This document shows, piece by piece, positions 8,921 to 16,763 of a DNA stretch of 64,000 bases. The position numbers and the translations under genes were made by a program. Positions within the stretch are counted from its first letter, which is position 1; each line of letters begins with the position of its first letter. The DNA comes from Pseudomonas sp. GV071 (GTDB taxonomy: Bacteria; Pseudomonadota; Gammaproteobacteria; Pseudomonadales; Pseudomonadaceae): positions 744,001 through 808,000 of the forward strand of contig NZ_QAOJ01000001.1 in assembly GCF_003050835.1 (NCBI RefSeq). The letters run 5' to 3'. The notes below the pieces were generated by a model. It saw nothing but the letters and a program-made list of their open reading frames with translations. It was not told where the DNA came from and ran no database searches.

Positions 8921-9257
8921 GTCCCGTCTACTGTGGGGGCAGGCCTGATGCCGGGTCCCCATCTTCTATTAATAACTTTGTAAGCTTTTTGACACCTTCG
9001 TCTCAGGTCACCTAAGTCCATATTTTATTTGCCATTTATTTGACTGTTTTTCCCTTCTTTTGCGTATCATGGCCATATGCCTGGATAACTGCGTCACAAA
9101 TTTAGAATCGTGACCATACTCTTTAGGCTCGGGCCTACACGGATGTTTCTCCCGAATTCAGTCTTTTGCTAAACCTTTTGTTAGCGCCACAAATCTGGAA
9201 CTGCGTGATCCTTTGCGCTGTGGTGTGAACATGGAGCGGTACTTCCGGGAGGCGTCG
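8921..9257. other. Intergenic region upstream of the fimV-like gene
   Basis: This 337-bp stretch is AT-rich compared with its surroundings (runs such as TATTTTATTTGCC), as expected for a promoter or long 5' leader. It holds no ORF with a plausible RBS apart from an in-frame N-terminal extension of the next gene from 9213, and no known RNA motif was recognised. A weak promoter candidate is listed separately. Confidence 0.5.
9040..9070 (+). promoter_or_regulatory. Candidate sigma70 promoter for the fimV-like gene
   Basis: TTGACT at 9040-9045 and TATCAT at 9065-9070 resemble -35 and -10 boxes, but the 19-bp spacing is long. It would give a leader of about 180 nt. It is the best match in the AT-rich intergenic region. 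Confidence 0.3.
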
Positions 9258-11399
9258 ATGGTGCAGGTTCGACAGTTGTTGCTTGGCTTGGCCTCTGGCT
9301 CAGTTTTGTATTCGGGGATGGCGTCGGCATTGGGGTTGGGCGACATAACCTTGCATTCGGCCCTCAATCAGCCGCTGGAAGCGGACATCGAACTGCTGGA
9401 GGTCGGCGACCTCAGTGCTTCTGATATGAAGGTGCGTCTGGCTTCCGACGCTGTGTACGCCCGCTCCGGCGTTGACCGCATCATCTTCCTCAGCGACCTG
9501 CGTTTTACCCCGTTACTGCGCGGCGGCAAAAGCGTGATCCGCGTGGTATCGAGCAAACCGGTGCGCGAGCCGTACCTGAACTTTATCGTCGAGCTGGCAC
9601 GGCCCAATGGCCAGCTGTACCGCGAATACACCTTGCTGCTCGATCCGCCCAATGCCTCGGCCTACAACAGCGTTGCCGCCGTTCCGGCGAGCAGCGGGGC
9701 GACTACCAGCAGCAAGAAAACCGCCGCAGCGCCGGCTACCCCTGCCAAGCCGCGCGTGGCACCGCCGGCAAAACTCGGCAAACACTATCAAGTGACCACT
9801 GGCGACAGCCTGTGGAATATCGCCGCACGTTTGCGTGCGCAAGGCAGCACCGCCTCGCAAGAGCAATTGATGGCGGATATTCACACCCTCAATCCGCAAG
9901 CCTTCGGTGGCAATGACATGAGTCGCCTGCAAAGCGGCGCCAACCTGTTGCTGCCGGATGCCGCTCCCGGCATCGCTAAACCTGCGACAGCCGCCGACGC
10001 CGAGCCGCCGGCGACCCTCAGCGTGGTCGATGACGAGGCGCCGCCACTGCCGGCGCCGTTGGATACCCAGGCCGAGATGATCGCGCAGATGCAGCGCCGT
10101 CTGGATACCGAGTTGGCGCAGAACGCTGATGAGAACACCAAGCTGCAACAGTCGCTGGCCAATCTGGAGGTTCAGGTGCAGCAACTGATGGAGCAATCCG
10201 CCAGCAAAGACCAGCAGATCGCCGACCTGCGCGCCGAGCTCGCGAGACAGCCAACGCCTGCGCCGGCCAATACGCCGCAGGCCAGCGACAGCACGGCCGC
10301 TGTTCCCGCAGCCAACGCCCCGGCGGACGACAGCAACTGGTTCGGTGCCATCTGGGGCCTGCTGGGCTTGCTGGTGGCCGGGTTGATCGGCCTGTTGTTG
10401 TGGCGCCGGACCCGCGAAGAGCCACCGTCGCAATCCTTTGCTCCGGGTGCGCCGGTGGCCGCTGTGGTCACCGAGGAAGACACCTTCGAGCTGGACGACA
10501 TCGTGACCCCAGCGGTTGAGATTGCCCCGGTTGTCAGCGCGCCGCGCGCACCGATAGTGGTGGCCGAGCCGCGTCCGGCCAGCCCCACCGATACCCTTGA
10601 AGGCGCCAATATCTACATCGCCTACGGCCGTTTCAGTGAAGCGGCTGGCAGCCTGCGTCGAGCCCTCGACGCCGAGCCGCAACGCAGCGATATCCGTTTC
10701 CGTCTGTTGGAAGTACTGGCGCAGTTGGGCGATGCCCGTGGCTTCCAGCGTGAAGAAGAAATTCTCCTAGACGCCGGTTACCCGGACAGCGCCATCAGCC
10801 AACTCAAAGCCCGTCACCCTGACCTGTTCGCGGGCGAGCAGGCTGAAGTGCTGGATCTCGAACTGCCGGAAACCGATGTGCTCGATGATGCCGTTTTGGT
10901 GCTCGACGATGCCCAGCCATTGGCCAGTCAGCCGGCCGCCGAGGACGACCAGTTCAACCTCGACGACTTCTCCCTGGACCCCGACTGGGACCTGATCAGC
11001 CCGTTCTCCGCCAACGCCCGCAACAAGGCCGAAGCGGCGCAGAAAGCCAGCAACGACAGCGCCCCGGCCGACGCTGGCTTGGGCAGGGCCAGCGACCTCG
11101 GCAGTCCGTTCACTGGCACCTCGATGCTGGTGGAAGAAACCCACGACGAGGGCTGGTTCGGCGAAGGCCTGGATGACGAGGCCTACCTGAGCCAGAGCGT
11201 TGTGGAAGAGGGCGAGCCACTGGGCGACCTCGATCACCTGGAAGCGCGGCGCGACAACCTGGCCAAGTTCAACCAGGCCCTGGCCTATATCGAACAAGGC
11301 CACCTGGAAAGCGCCTGCGACATCCTCAATGAATTGATCAACGAGGGCGACGAGGAGCAGAAGCGCGAGGCGAGCAAGCTCTTGGCCAAGATCGCTTGA
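9258..11399 (+). CDS. fimV: FimV/HubP-family polar landmark protein
   Basis: A 713-residue protein with FimV architecture: signal peptide (cleavage near ASA-LGLG, residue 24), the periplasmic FimV N-terminal domain (LGDITLHSALNQPLEADIELLEVGDL, residues 26-130), a LysM peptidoglycan-binding domain (YQVTTGDSLWNIAARLRAQG..., about 176-233), a coiled coil (270-330), one membrane helix (about 360-383), an acidic cytoplasmic region with TPR-like repeats and the C-terminal FimV motif (NLAKFNQALAYIEQGHLESA...). FimV marks the cell pole and, in P. aeruginosa, is needed for type IV pili and for CyaB activity. It is shorter than the P. aeruginosa protein (about 920 residues) and has no truA beside it, so it may be a paralogue. 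GGGAGG lies 5 bp before ATG 9258. Confidence 0.88.
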   Translation: MVQVRQLLLGLASGSVLYSGMASALGLGDITLHSALNQPLEADIELLEVGDLSASDMKVRLASDAVYARSGVDRIIFLSDLRFTPLLRGGKSVIRVVSSKPVREPYLNFIVELARPNGQLYREYTLLLDPPNASAYNSVAAVPASSGATTSSKKTAAAPATPAKPRVAPPAKLGKHYQVTTGDSLWNIAARLRAQGSTASQEQLMADIHTLNPQAFGGNDMSRLQSGANLLLPDAAPGIAKPATAADAEPPATLSVVDDEAPPLPAPLDTQAEMIAQMQRRLDTELAQNADENTKLQQSLANLEVQVQQLMEQSASKDQQIADLRAELARQPTPAPANTPQASDSTAAVPAANAPADDSNWFGAIWGLLGLLVAGLIGLLLWRRTREEPPSQSFAPGAPVAAVVTEEDTFELDDIVTPAVEIAPVVSAPRAPIVVAEPRPASPTDTLEGANIYIAYGRFSEAAGSLRRALDAEPQRSDIRFRLLEVLAQLGDARGFQREEEILLDAGYPDSAISQLKARHPDLFAGEQAEVLDLELPETDVLDDAVLVLDDAQPLASQPAAEDDQFNLDDFSLDPDWDLISPFSANARNKAEAAQKASNDSAPADAGLGRASDLGSPFTGTSMLVEETHDEGWFGEGLDDEAYLSQSVVEEGEPLGDLDHLEARRDNLAKFNQALAYIEQGHLESACDILNELINEGDEEQKREASKLLAKIA

Positions 11400-11416
11400 C
11401 GGCTAGCATCCACACC

Positions 11417-11442
11417 AAAGCCCGCAACGTGCGGGCTTTTTT
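11417..11442 (+). terminator. Rho-independent terminator after fimV
   Basis: AAAGCCCGCA, loop ACG, TGCGGGCTTT followed by TTTT: a 10-bp stem with a T-run, 18 bp after the fimV stop codon. Confidence 0.9.
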
Positions 11443-11465
11443 CATCCGCTGAATTGGGTTCCGCC

Positions 11466-11765
11466 ATGACTGCCAACAAACCAGAAGTCGTCATCACCTA
11501 TTGCACCCAGTGCCAGTGGCTGCTGCGCGCCGCCTGGCTGGCCCAGGAGCTGTTGTCGACCTTCAGTGATGACCTCGGCAAGGTCAGCCTGCAGCCGGGT
11601 ACTGGCGGGGTGTTTGTGGTGACCTGCGACGGTGTGCAGATCTGGGAGCGCAAGGCCGATGGGGGTTTCCCGGAGGCCAAGGTGTTGAAGCAGCGGGTGC
11701 GTGATGTGATCGACCCGCAGCGCGACCTCGGTCATAACGACCGGGCCACGCTCTCGGCGGAGTGA
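11466..11765 (+). CDS. SelT/SelW/SelH-family (Rdx) protein, cysteine form
   Basis: A 99-residue thioredoxin-like protein. VVITYCTQCQWLLRAAWLAQELL has the Rdx CxxC motif (the second Cys replaces the selenocysteine of animal SelW), and the C-terminal half contains GTGGVFVVTCDGVQIWERK and GGFPEAKVLKQRVRDVI, both family hallmarks. Bacterial members have no firmly proven substrate; redox activity is inferred from the CxxC. ATG 11466 is preferred to the in-frame ATG at 11454. It follows the fimV terminator and is convergent with the next gene with no gap. Confidence 0.9.
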   Translation: MTANKPEVVITYCTQCQWLLRAAWLAQELLSTFSDDLGKVSLQPGTGGVFVVTCDGVQIWERKADGGFPEAKVLKQRVRDVIDPQRDLGHNDRATLSAE

Positions 11766-12251
11766 TCAGTTGATGCTGTAACCGCGCCCGTTCAGGCACG
11801 CACCGAGCGCGCGCCGGTAGTAGTCAGCTGCACTCTGCGCCGGCGCGGCGGTGGCGCTAGCCGGGTCGAAGCCGCTCTGGCTGACGGCCCAGCTGTGGCA
11901 TTCGTAGCGGTCGCGGGCTTGCTGGTCGGCGGTCTGGCCGCGCGCTGGGTAGGCGATCACGTCATAGCTGGTGGGCGGCACGCTGGCGACGGTTTGCGGC
12001 GCCTGCACCACCACGTATTCCTTACGGTCGGCATTCCACATGTAGTAGCTGCCGGCGGCGAGGAAATACAAGGCGCTGCCAATCCACACTTCGCGGGAGA
12101 AATCCGGCAGGCCATGACCGTGGCCCGGACCTGGTCCACCCCAGCCGGGGCCAGGGCCACCAGGGCCGCCACCGGGAGGGCCGGCGAGGGCTGGCAGGGT
12201 GAGCAGGGCCAATAACAGGGCGACGCCAGCGCGTGGCAGTGAAGCGGTCAT
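11766..12251 (-). CDS. Exported DUF6515-like protein
   Basis: A 161-residue protein with a signal peptide (ALLLALLTLPALA), then a Gly/Pro/His-rich stretch (about residues 24-48), the segment VWIGSALYFLAAGSYYMWNADRKEYVVV, and a C-terminal cysteine-containing domain with the core DRYECHSWAVSQSGFDP and YRRALGACLNGRGYSIN. This matches small Pseudomonas exported proteins of the DUF6515 type. Two cysteines (in YECHSW and GACLNG) may form a disulfide. Function unknown. GGAG precedes the start. Confidence 0.7.
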   Translation of the reverse strand: MTASLPRAGVALLLALLTLPALAGPPGGGPGGPGPGWGGPGPGHGHGLPDFSREVWIGSALYFLAAGSYYMWNADRKEYVVVQAPQTVASVPPTSYDVIAYPARGQTADQQARDRYECHSWAVSQSGFDPASATAAPAQSAADYYRRALGACLNGRGYSIN

Positions 12252-12377
12252 ATCGGTACTCCAGGTGGTCTACAGGGCGCGGTGTGCAGCCCGTAGCCAT
12301 TATCGAAGTGCCGCTTGAGGGTGGGTGTCAGGCCTGGGTAAAGCCTGTGTAAACCCGTTGCTACATTGGCCTTGCCG

Positions 12378-13271
12378 TCAGGGTTGGGCGGTCTGGGCGT
12401 CGACCGGTTCCACCGGTTTGCCATCGCCCATACGCGCCGACAGAAAGATCGCGAAGATGATCAGCGCGCCGCCCGCCATCATTCGTACGGTCGGGGTTTC
12501 CGAGAAAATCAGCCAGGCGAAGGTGATGCCGTACACCGGCTCCAAGGCAAACACCACGGCAGCGGTGCGCGCCTTGAGCACGTCCAGGCTGGCCACGAAC
12601 AGACTGTGGGCCACCCCGGTGCAGAACACCCCGAGCAAGGCAATCCAGAGCCAGTTCAGCGCCGACACGCTGGCCAGCTCCGGCGCCGCAAACGGCAGCA
12701 GGCACAGGCCCACCACCAGGTTCTGACACAGCGCCGATTGCACCGGCCCGACTTTGCCGGAACCGGCGCGGTTGACCAGCGACAGCAAGGCGAACAGCAA
12801 GCCCGACAGTACGCCCCAGAGCAGGCCGGCCGTGGCGCCACTGGCCAGGTTGAACTCCGGGGTCACCAGCACCAGACCGATGCTGACCAGGCACACCAGC
12901 ACGATCTCATTGCGGCGAATGCGCTCGCGAAAAATCAGCCCTTCGAGAATCACCGTCAGCGCCGGAAAACTGGTGAAACCCAAGGTGGCGATGGCCACGC
13001 CTGCGACCTTCACCGAGATGAAAAAGCTCACCCAATGCCCGGCTAACAACACGCCACCGAGGGCCAAACGCCCCCAGTCATTGGCACGCAAGCGTTGCCA
13101 CGGAATACGCGCAATCAGCTTGGCGAATACCGCCAGGGCCAACACCGCAAACAGCGCGCGGCCGAACACGATCATGCTCGGTGACGTGGTGGCGAGTTTG
13201 CCCAGCACGCCAGTGAAGCCAAACATCAGGGCACCGCAATGCAGAGCGGTAAGGGCGGAGCGGTGGTTCAT
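12378..13271 (-). CDS. EamA-family (DMT) transporter
   Basis: A 297-residue integral membrane protein with about ten hydrophobic helices arranged as two EamA repeats (for example ALHCGALMFGFTGVLGKLA at the start, and SLFVASLDVLKARTAAVVFALEPVYG in the second half). The LEPVYG motif is typical of drug/metabolite exporters of the RhaT/YdcZ/EamA group. The substrate is not predictable. AAGGAC lies 5 bp before the ATG. It is flanked by a REP pair on its 5' side. Confidence 0.88.
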   Translation of the reverse strand: MNHRSALTALHCGALMFGFTGVLGKLATTSPSMIVFGRALFAVLALAVFAKLIARIPWQRLRANDWGRLALGGVLLAGHWVSFFISVKVAGVAIATLGFTSFPALTVILEGLIFRERIRRNEIVLVCLVSIGLVLVTPEFNLASGATAGLLWGVLSGLLFALLSLVNRAGSGKVGPVQSALCQNLVVGLCLLPFAAPELASVSALNWLWIALLGVFCTGVAHSLFVASLDVLKARTAAVVFALEPVYGITFAWLIFSETPTVRMMAGGALIIFAIFLSARMGDGKPVEPVDAQTAQP

Positions 13272-13298
13272 GGATGTCCTTAAGAGGGGTCCGTTTCT

Positions 13299-13369
13299 GT
13301 AGGAGCGGCTTTAGCCGCGATCCCTGCAAACAGAAAGATCACAAGCATCGCGGCTAAAGCCGCTCCTAC
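13299..13369. repeat. REP-type inverted repeat
   Basis: Arms GTAGGAGCGGCTTTAGCCGC... (13299-13321) and its complement ending at 13369 flank a 24-base centre. It has the TTTAGCC variant of the family also found at 39058. It sits between csaA (upstream on the reverse strand) and the EamA gene. Confidence 0.9.
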
Positions 13370-13379
13370 GAGATTAGTG

Positions 13380-13715
13380 TCAGGCCAGGCGGGAGCCATT
13401 GGGCAACGGATGCTCGAAGCTGGCCAAGACTACCCGATTTTCATCGTCGTACACCCCGGTCACCAACACTTCGGAACGCACCCCGGCAATGGATTTCGCT
13501 GCGAAGTTGCACACGCACAACACCTGTTTGCCCACCAGGCTTTCGGCGCTGTAGTGCGCGGTGATCTGCGCGCTGGAGGTTTTTACTCCGAACTCGCCCA
13601 GATCGACCTGCAGCACATAGGCCGGCTTGCGCGCTTTGACGTTGGGCTCGGCGCTGATGATGGTACCGACGCGTAGTTCAACCCGTTCAAAGTCCTGCCA
13701 TTCAATGGTGTCCAT
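13380..13715 (-). CDS. csaA: CsaA-like tRNA-binding domain protein
   Basis: A 111-residue OB-fold protein: FERVELRVGTIISAEPNVKARKPAYVLQVDLGEFGVKTSSAQIT, then LVGKQVLCVCNFAAKSIAGVRSEVLVTGV. This is the EMAP-II/Arc1p/CsaA tRNA-binding domain alone, at its usual length. CsaA forms dimers, binds tRNA and has been described as an export-related chaperone in Bacillus. GAGGAA lies upstream of ATG. No operon partner is evident. Confidence 0.92.
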   Translation of the reverse strand: MDTIEWQDFERVELRVGTIISAEPNVKARKPAYVLQVDLGEFGVKTSSAQITAHYSAESLVGKQVLCVCNFAAKSIAGVRSEVLVTGVYDDENRVVLASFEHPLPNGSRLA

Positions 13716-13813
13716 GCCGTTCCTCAGGGCTGCTGGAAGATCGCTGCAGTGTAAGGAGTGCGGCTGTGAACTGTCTGTCGCGGAACTCGCGGCAATTGTC
13801 GCCAGGCTCTTGC

Positions 13814-14563
13814 TCAGTGCTGGGCACGCAGTTGTCGCGGGGTGGTGCCGAAGTGGCGGGCGAGGGCAGCGGTGAAGGCGCTCTGCGAGCTGTAGCCGAC
13901 ACGCTGGGCAACCTCGCCGACCGGTAATCCAGTGTCGCGCAGCAGTTGCATGGCCAGCTGCAGGCGGCGGTTGCGCACATAGTCCATCGGCGTTTGCCCG
14001 GTCTGCTGCTGAAACCGCGCATGGAAGCGCGCCGCCGACAGGCCGCTGAGGCGCGCCAGGTCGAGCACCTGCAACGGGTGGGCGGCATGTTGGTCGATAT
14101 AGCGGTCGAGGCTGGCCAGTGGCAGCTCGTTGCGCTCGGTCTGTGTGGCCGGCGTGCTGGCCAGGCTGGCCAACAACAGCGCGGCGCCTTGCCCAGCAAT
14201 CACCGGGTCGTCGATCGGGCTGTTCACCAGCCAGCTCAGCAACTGCTGTTGAGAGCTGGCAAGGCTAAGGATTTGCGGGCTGTCGAGCAGGCGTTGGCCA
14301 TTTTCCGCGTGGCTGCCCAGGCGGCTGTGCAGCCAGTCGCCGTCGGGAACATCGAAGACCATGCAGTCGCTGCCTTCGCGGCTTTCGCAGGCGTGGTGCG
14401 AGCCGCTGGGAATCACCAGCAGTTGCTGGCCGCGCAACAGGCTGCCGTGGCCCTCCACTTCAAACTCCAGACGGCCGCTCAGGCCAAAGACGATCTGCGC
14501 ATGCCCATGGCTATGGGCGATCAGCTCATCACTGTAATGGCGCAGGGACAGAATCGAGTGCAT
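13814..14563 (-). CDS. AraC-family transcriptional regulator
   Basis: A 249-residue regulator. The N-terminal cupin-like domain (HSHGHAQIVFGLSGRLEFEVEGHG, residues 17-40) is followed by a linker and the C-terminal double helix-turn-helix (LDLARLSGLSAARFHARFQQQTGQTPMDYV... and VGEVAQRVGYSSQSAFTAALARHFGTTPRQLR). The frame is open to 14671, but ATG 14563 has GAGGAA upstream and begins at the conserved N-terminus. It is divergent from plcP-agt1 across a 138-bp gap and could respond to the same or a different signal. Confidence 0.9.
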   Translation of the reverse strand: MHSILSLRHYSDELIAHSHGHAQIVFGLSGRLEFEVEGHGSLLRGQQLLVIPSGSHHACESREGSDCMVFDVPDGDWLHSRLGSHAENGQRLLDSPQILSLASSQQQLLSWLVNSPIDDPVIAGQGAALLLASLASTPATQTERNELPLASLDRYIDQHAAHPLQVLDLARLSGLSAARFHARFQQQTGQTPMDYVRNRRLQLAMQLLRDTGLPVGEVAQRVGYSSQSAFTAALARHFGTTPRQLRAQH

Positions 14564-14618
14564 GGCAGGTTCCTCGGCGAAGAACCGCAGTTTACCTGGC
14601 CGAGCGCGCCAGGGAAGG

Positions 14619-14647
14619 CTGTCATCAGTTTGCCTTGAGCTTGTAAT
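14619..14647 (+). promoter_or_regulatory. Candidate Pho box (PhoB site) upstream of plcP
   Basis: CTGTCAT at 14619-14625 matches the PhoB half-site. At the 11-bp helical period follow TTGCCTT (14630-14636, 4 of 7) and TTGTAAT (14641-14647, 5 of 7). TGTAAT at 14642-14647 could serve as a -10 box; its distance from the repeats is shorter than the usual 10 bp. plcP-agt operons are PhoB-controlled in other bacteria, which supports the reading. Confidence 0.45.
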
Positions 14648-14701
14648 ACCCAGGTCACCGGCAGGCCTCAACCTCGTTTAAACCCTGCCGGAGGCCGCCC
14701 C

Positions 14702-15589
14702 ATGAGCAGCGCTCAGCTCGCAAAACCCAGCCGTAAGCAACGTGTCCGCACCCTGTGGATTTCCGACGTGCACTTGGGCACCAAGGATTGCCAGGCCGAA
14801 CACCTGTCGCAGTTTCTCAAACGCTACCAGGCCGACAAGGTCTACCTGGTAGGCGACATCATCGACGGCTGGCGCCTGCGCAGCGGCATTTTCTGGCCGC
14901 AGGCACACACCAACGTGATTCGCCGGTTGCTGACTATGAGCAAGCGCGGCACCGAGGTGGTGTATGTCACCGGCAACCACGACGAGTTTCTGCGTCGCTA
15001 CTCCAAACTGATTCTGGGCAATATCCAACTGGTCGACGAAGCCGAACACATCACCGCCGACGGCCGTCGTCTGCTGGTGGTGCACGGCGACCAGTTCGAC
15101 GTGATCACCCGCTACCACCGCTGGCTGGCCTTCCTCGGCGACTCGGCCTACGAATTCACCCTGACCCTCAACCGCTGGCTGAACCATTGGCGGCGAAAGT
15201 ACGGCTATGGCTACTGGTCGCTGTCGGCGTACCTCAAGCACAAGGTCAAATCGGCGGTGAACTTCATCAGCGACTTCGAAGAAGCCATCGCCCACGAGTG
15301 CACCAAACGCGGTTTCAACGGCGTGATCTGCGGCCATATCCACCACGCCGAAATTCGTCAGATGGGCGAGGTGGAATACATGAACTGCGGCGACTGGGTG
15401 GAAAGCTGCACCGCCTTGATCGAGCACCTGGACGGCAGCATCGAGCTCTATCGCTTGGCTGATGATCAGGTACGCCAAGCGCAGATCGCCGAGCAGGAGC
15501 GGGCAGCGGCAGCCGTGGCCGGTGCGGCGGTTGGCGTGGCGATGGCCAGCGAGGCAGTCAGCGCCAGCGCGCGCGAAACCGTCGTATGA
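14702..15589 (+). CDS. plcP: PlcP-type metallophosphoesterase (phospholipid remodelling phospholipase C)
   Basis: A 295-residue calcineurin-like phosphoesterase. Metal ligands are all visible: SDVHLG (D22, H24), GDIID (D52), GNHD (91-94), HGD (128-130) and GHIHH (211-215). Such proteins are often annotated as UDP-2,3-diacylglucosamine hydrolase (LpxH-like), but the pairing with a glycosyltransferase directly downstream (4-bp overlap) is that of plcP-agt. PlcP cleaves phospholipid headgroups during phosphate starvation to give diacylglycerol. In P. aeruginosa the order PA3219 (plcP), PA3218 (agt1), PA3217 (cyaB) is the same. GGAGG precedes the ATG. The last 40 residues are alanine-rich and probably disordered. 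Confidence 0.85.
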   Translation: MSSAQLAKPSRKQRVRTLWISDVHLGTKDCQAEHLSQFLKRYQADKVYLVGDIIDGWRLRSGIFWPQAHTNVIRRLLTMSKRGTEVVYVTGNHDEFLRRYSKLILGNIQLVDEAEHITADGRRLLVVHGDQFDVITRYHRWLAFLGDSAYEFTLTLNRWLNHWRRKYGYGYWSLSAYLKHKVKSAVNFISDFEEAIAHECTKRGFNGVICGHIHHAEIRQMGEVEYMNCGDWVESCTALIEHLDGSIELYRLADDQVRQAQIAEQERAAAAVAGAAVGVAMASEAVSASARETVV

Positions 15590-16611
15590 GGATTTTGATC
15601 GTCAGCGATGCCTGGTCGCCGCAGGTCAATGGCGTGGTCACCAGCCTGCAGGCCTTGATCGCGGAGCTGCGTGGCCTCGGCCATCTGGTCAAGCTGCTGT
15701 CGCCAACCGACTTTCGCCATGTGCCATGCCCGACGTACGCGGAAATCCCGCTGGTGTGGGATGTCTGGAATGTCGGTGCGGCCATTCGCGACTTCCGCCC
15801 CGACTGTGTCCACCTGGCCACAGAAGGGCCGTTGGGCTGGAGCGCCAGGCGTTGGCTGAGCAAGCGCGGCCTGGCATTTTCCAGCGCCATTCACACACGT
15901 TTCCCTGAATACGTGCACACGCGTTTTCCGCGTATTCCGCTGGCCTGGGGTTACGCCTACCTGCGTCATTTCCATAAGCCCAGCCAGGCCGTGCTGGTGA
16001 CCACCGAGCGCCTACGCGCCGAGTTTCACGGCTGGGGCCTGCAACGCCTGAGCTTGTGGCGCAAGGGCGTTGACCTCAGCCGCTTTAAGGCCGCAGCGCA
16101 CATGCCGGGGCGCCTGGTGTTTCTCTATGTGGGGCGGATAGCGCCGGAGAAAAATCTCGACGCGTTTCTGCGCCTGGATTTGCCCGGCGAAAAACACGTA
16201 ATCGGCGATGGCCCGCAACGGGCCGAGCTGGAAACGCGTTATCCGCAGGTGCGTTTTCTCGGCTACCAGCATGGTCAGGCGTTGGCGCACGCCTACGCCG
16301 AGGCCAGCGTGCTGGTGTTTCCCTCGCGTACCGACACCTATGGCTTGGTGATGCTCGAAGCGCTGGCTTGCGGTACGCCGGTGGCGGCATTCCCGGTGGC
16401 CGGGCCGCTGGACGTGCTGGAGCAAGGCGTGAGTGGGGTGATGGACGAAGACCTGCGTAGCGCCTGCCTGGCGGCGTTGAGCCTGGATCGTCAGCGTTGT
16501 GCGCAGGCGGCGGCGAAGCAGTCGTGGCGGGTGTCGGCTCTGGAGTTTCTGGCGCAGCAGCCGTTGCTGGATGGGGACGTGATAGACGCCTTGGTAGAGG
16601 TCGTCACGTAG
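15586..16611 (+). CDS. agt1: Glycolipid synthase / GT4 glycosyltransferase (Agt1-type)
   Basis: A 341-residue GT-B glycosyltransferase of family 4. Acceptor side: MRILIVSDAWSPQVNGVVTS. Donor side: YVGRIAPEKNLDAF (R184 and K189 equivalents) and SRTDTYGLVMLEALACGTP, which carries the EX7E-type motif. It overlaps plcP by 4 bp. The role inferred from the pair is to add a sugar to the diacylglycerol made by PlcP, giving phosphorus-free glycolipids. In P. aeruginosa Agt1 makes monoglucosyldiacylglycerol. The stop codon TAG lies inside the arm of an inverted repeat. Confidence 0.85.
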   Translation: MRILIVSDAWSPQVNGVVTSLQALIAELRGLGHLVKLLSPTDFRHVPCPTYAEIPLVWDVWNVGAAIRDFRPDCVHLATEGPLGWSARRWLSKRGLAFSSAIHTRFPEYVHTRFPRIPLAWGYAYLRHFHKPSQAVLVTTERLRAEFHGWGLQRLSLWRKGVDLSRFKAAAHMPGRLVFLYVGRIAPEKNLDAFLRLDLPGEKHVIGDGPQRAELETRYPQVRFLGYQHGQALAHAYAEASVLVFPSRTDTYGLVMLEALACGTPVAAFPVAGPLDVLEQGVSGVMDEDLRSACLAALSLDRQRCAQAAAKQSWRVSALEFLAQQPLLDGDVIDALVEVVT

Positions 16612-16763
16612 GTTGGGTTGAGCCTCCGGCGAAGCCCAACGATACGAAGACGTTCGCCCCAGCATCTTTATCAAACAGGACAGTGGTAAACGCTCAGTTG
16701 GATCGCAGTGGCTAGGCCGGAAGTTGCGTAACGTTGGGCTTCGCGGTGCTCAACCCAACCTAC
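16608..16763. repeat. 156-bp element with perfect 16-bp terminal inverted repeats
   Basis: GTAGGTTGGGTTGAGC (16608-16623) and its exact complement (16748-16763) bound the interval between the convergent agt1 and cyaB genes. Inside each arm a second block (GAAGCCCAAC / GTTGGGCTTCG) is also inverted. The TAG in GTAGG supplies the stop codons of both flanking genes, one on each strand. It may be a non-autonomous (MITE-like) repeat or act as a bidirectional 3'-end structure. Confidence 0.75.

Noticed and set aside
14702..15589. Call as lpxH (UDP-2,3-diacylglucosamine hydrolase)
   Set aside because: The fold fits, but the overlap with an Agt-type glycosyltransferase and the position next to cyaB point to plcP; lpxH normally lies elsewhere with other neighbours.
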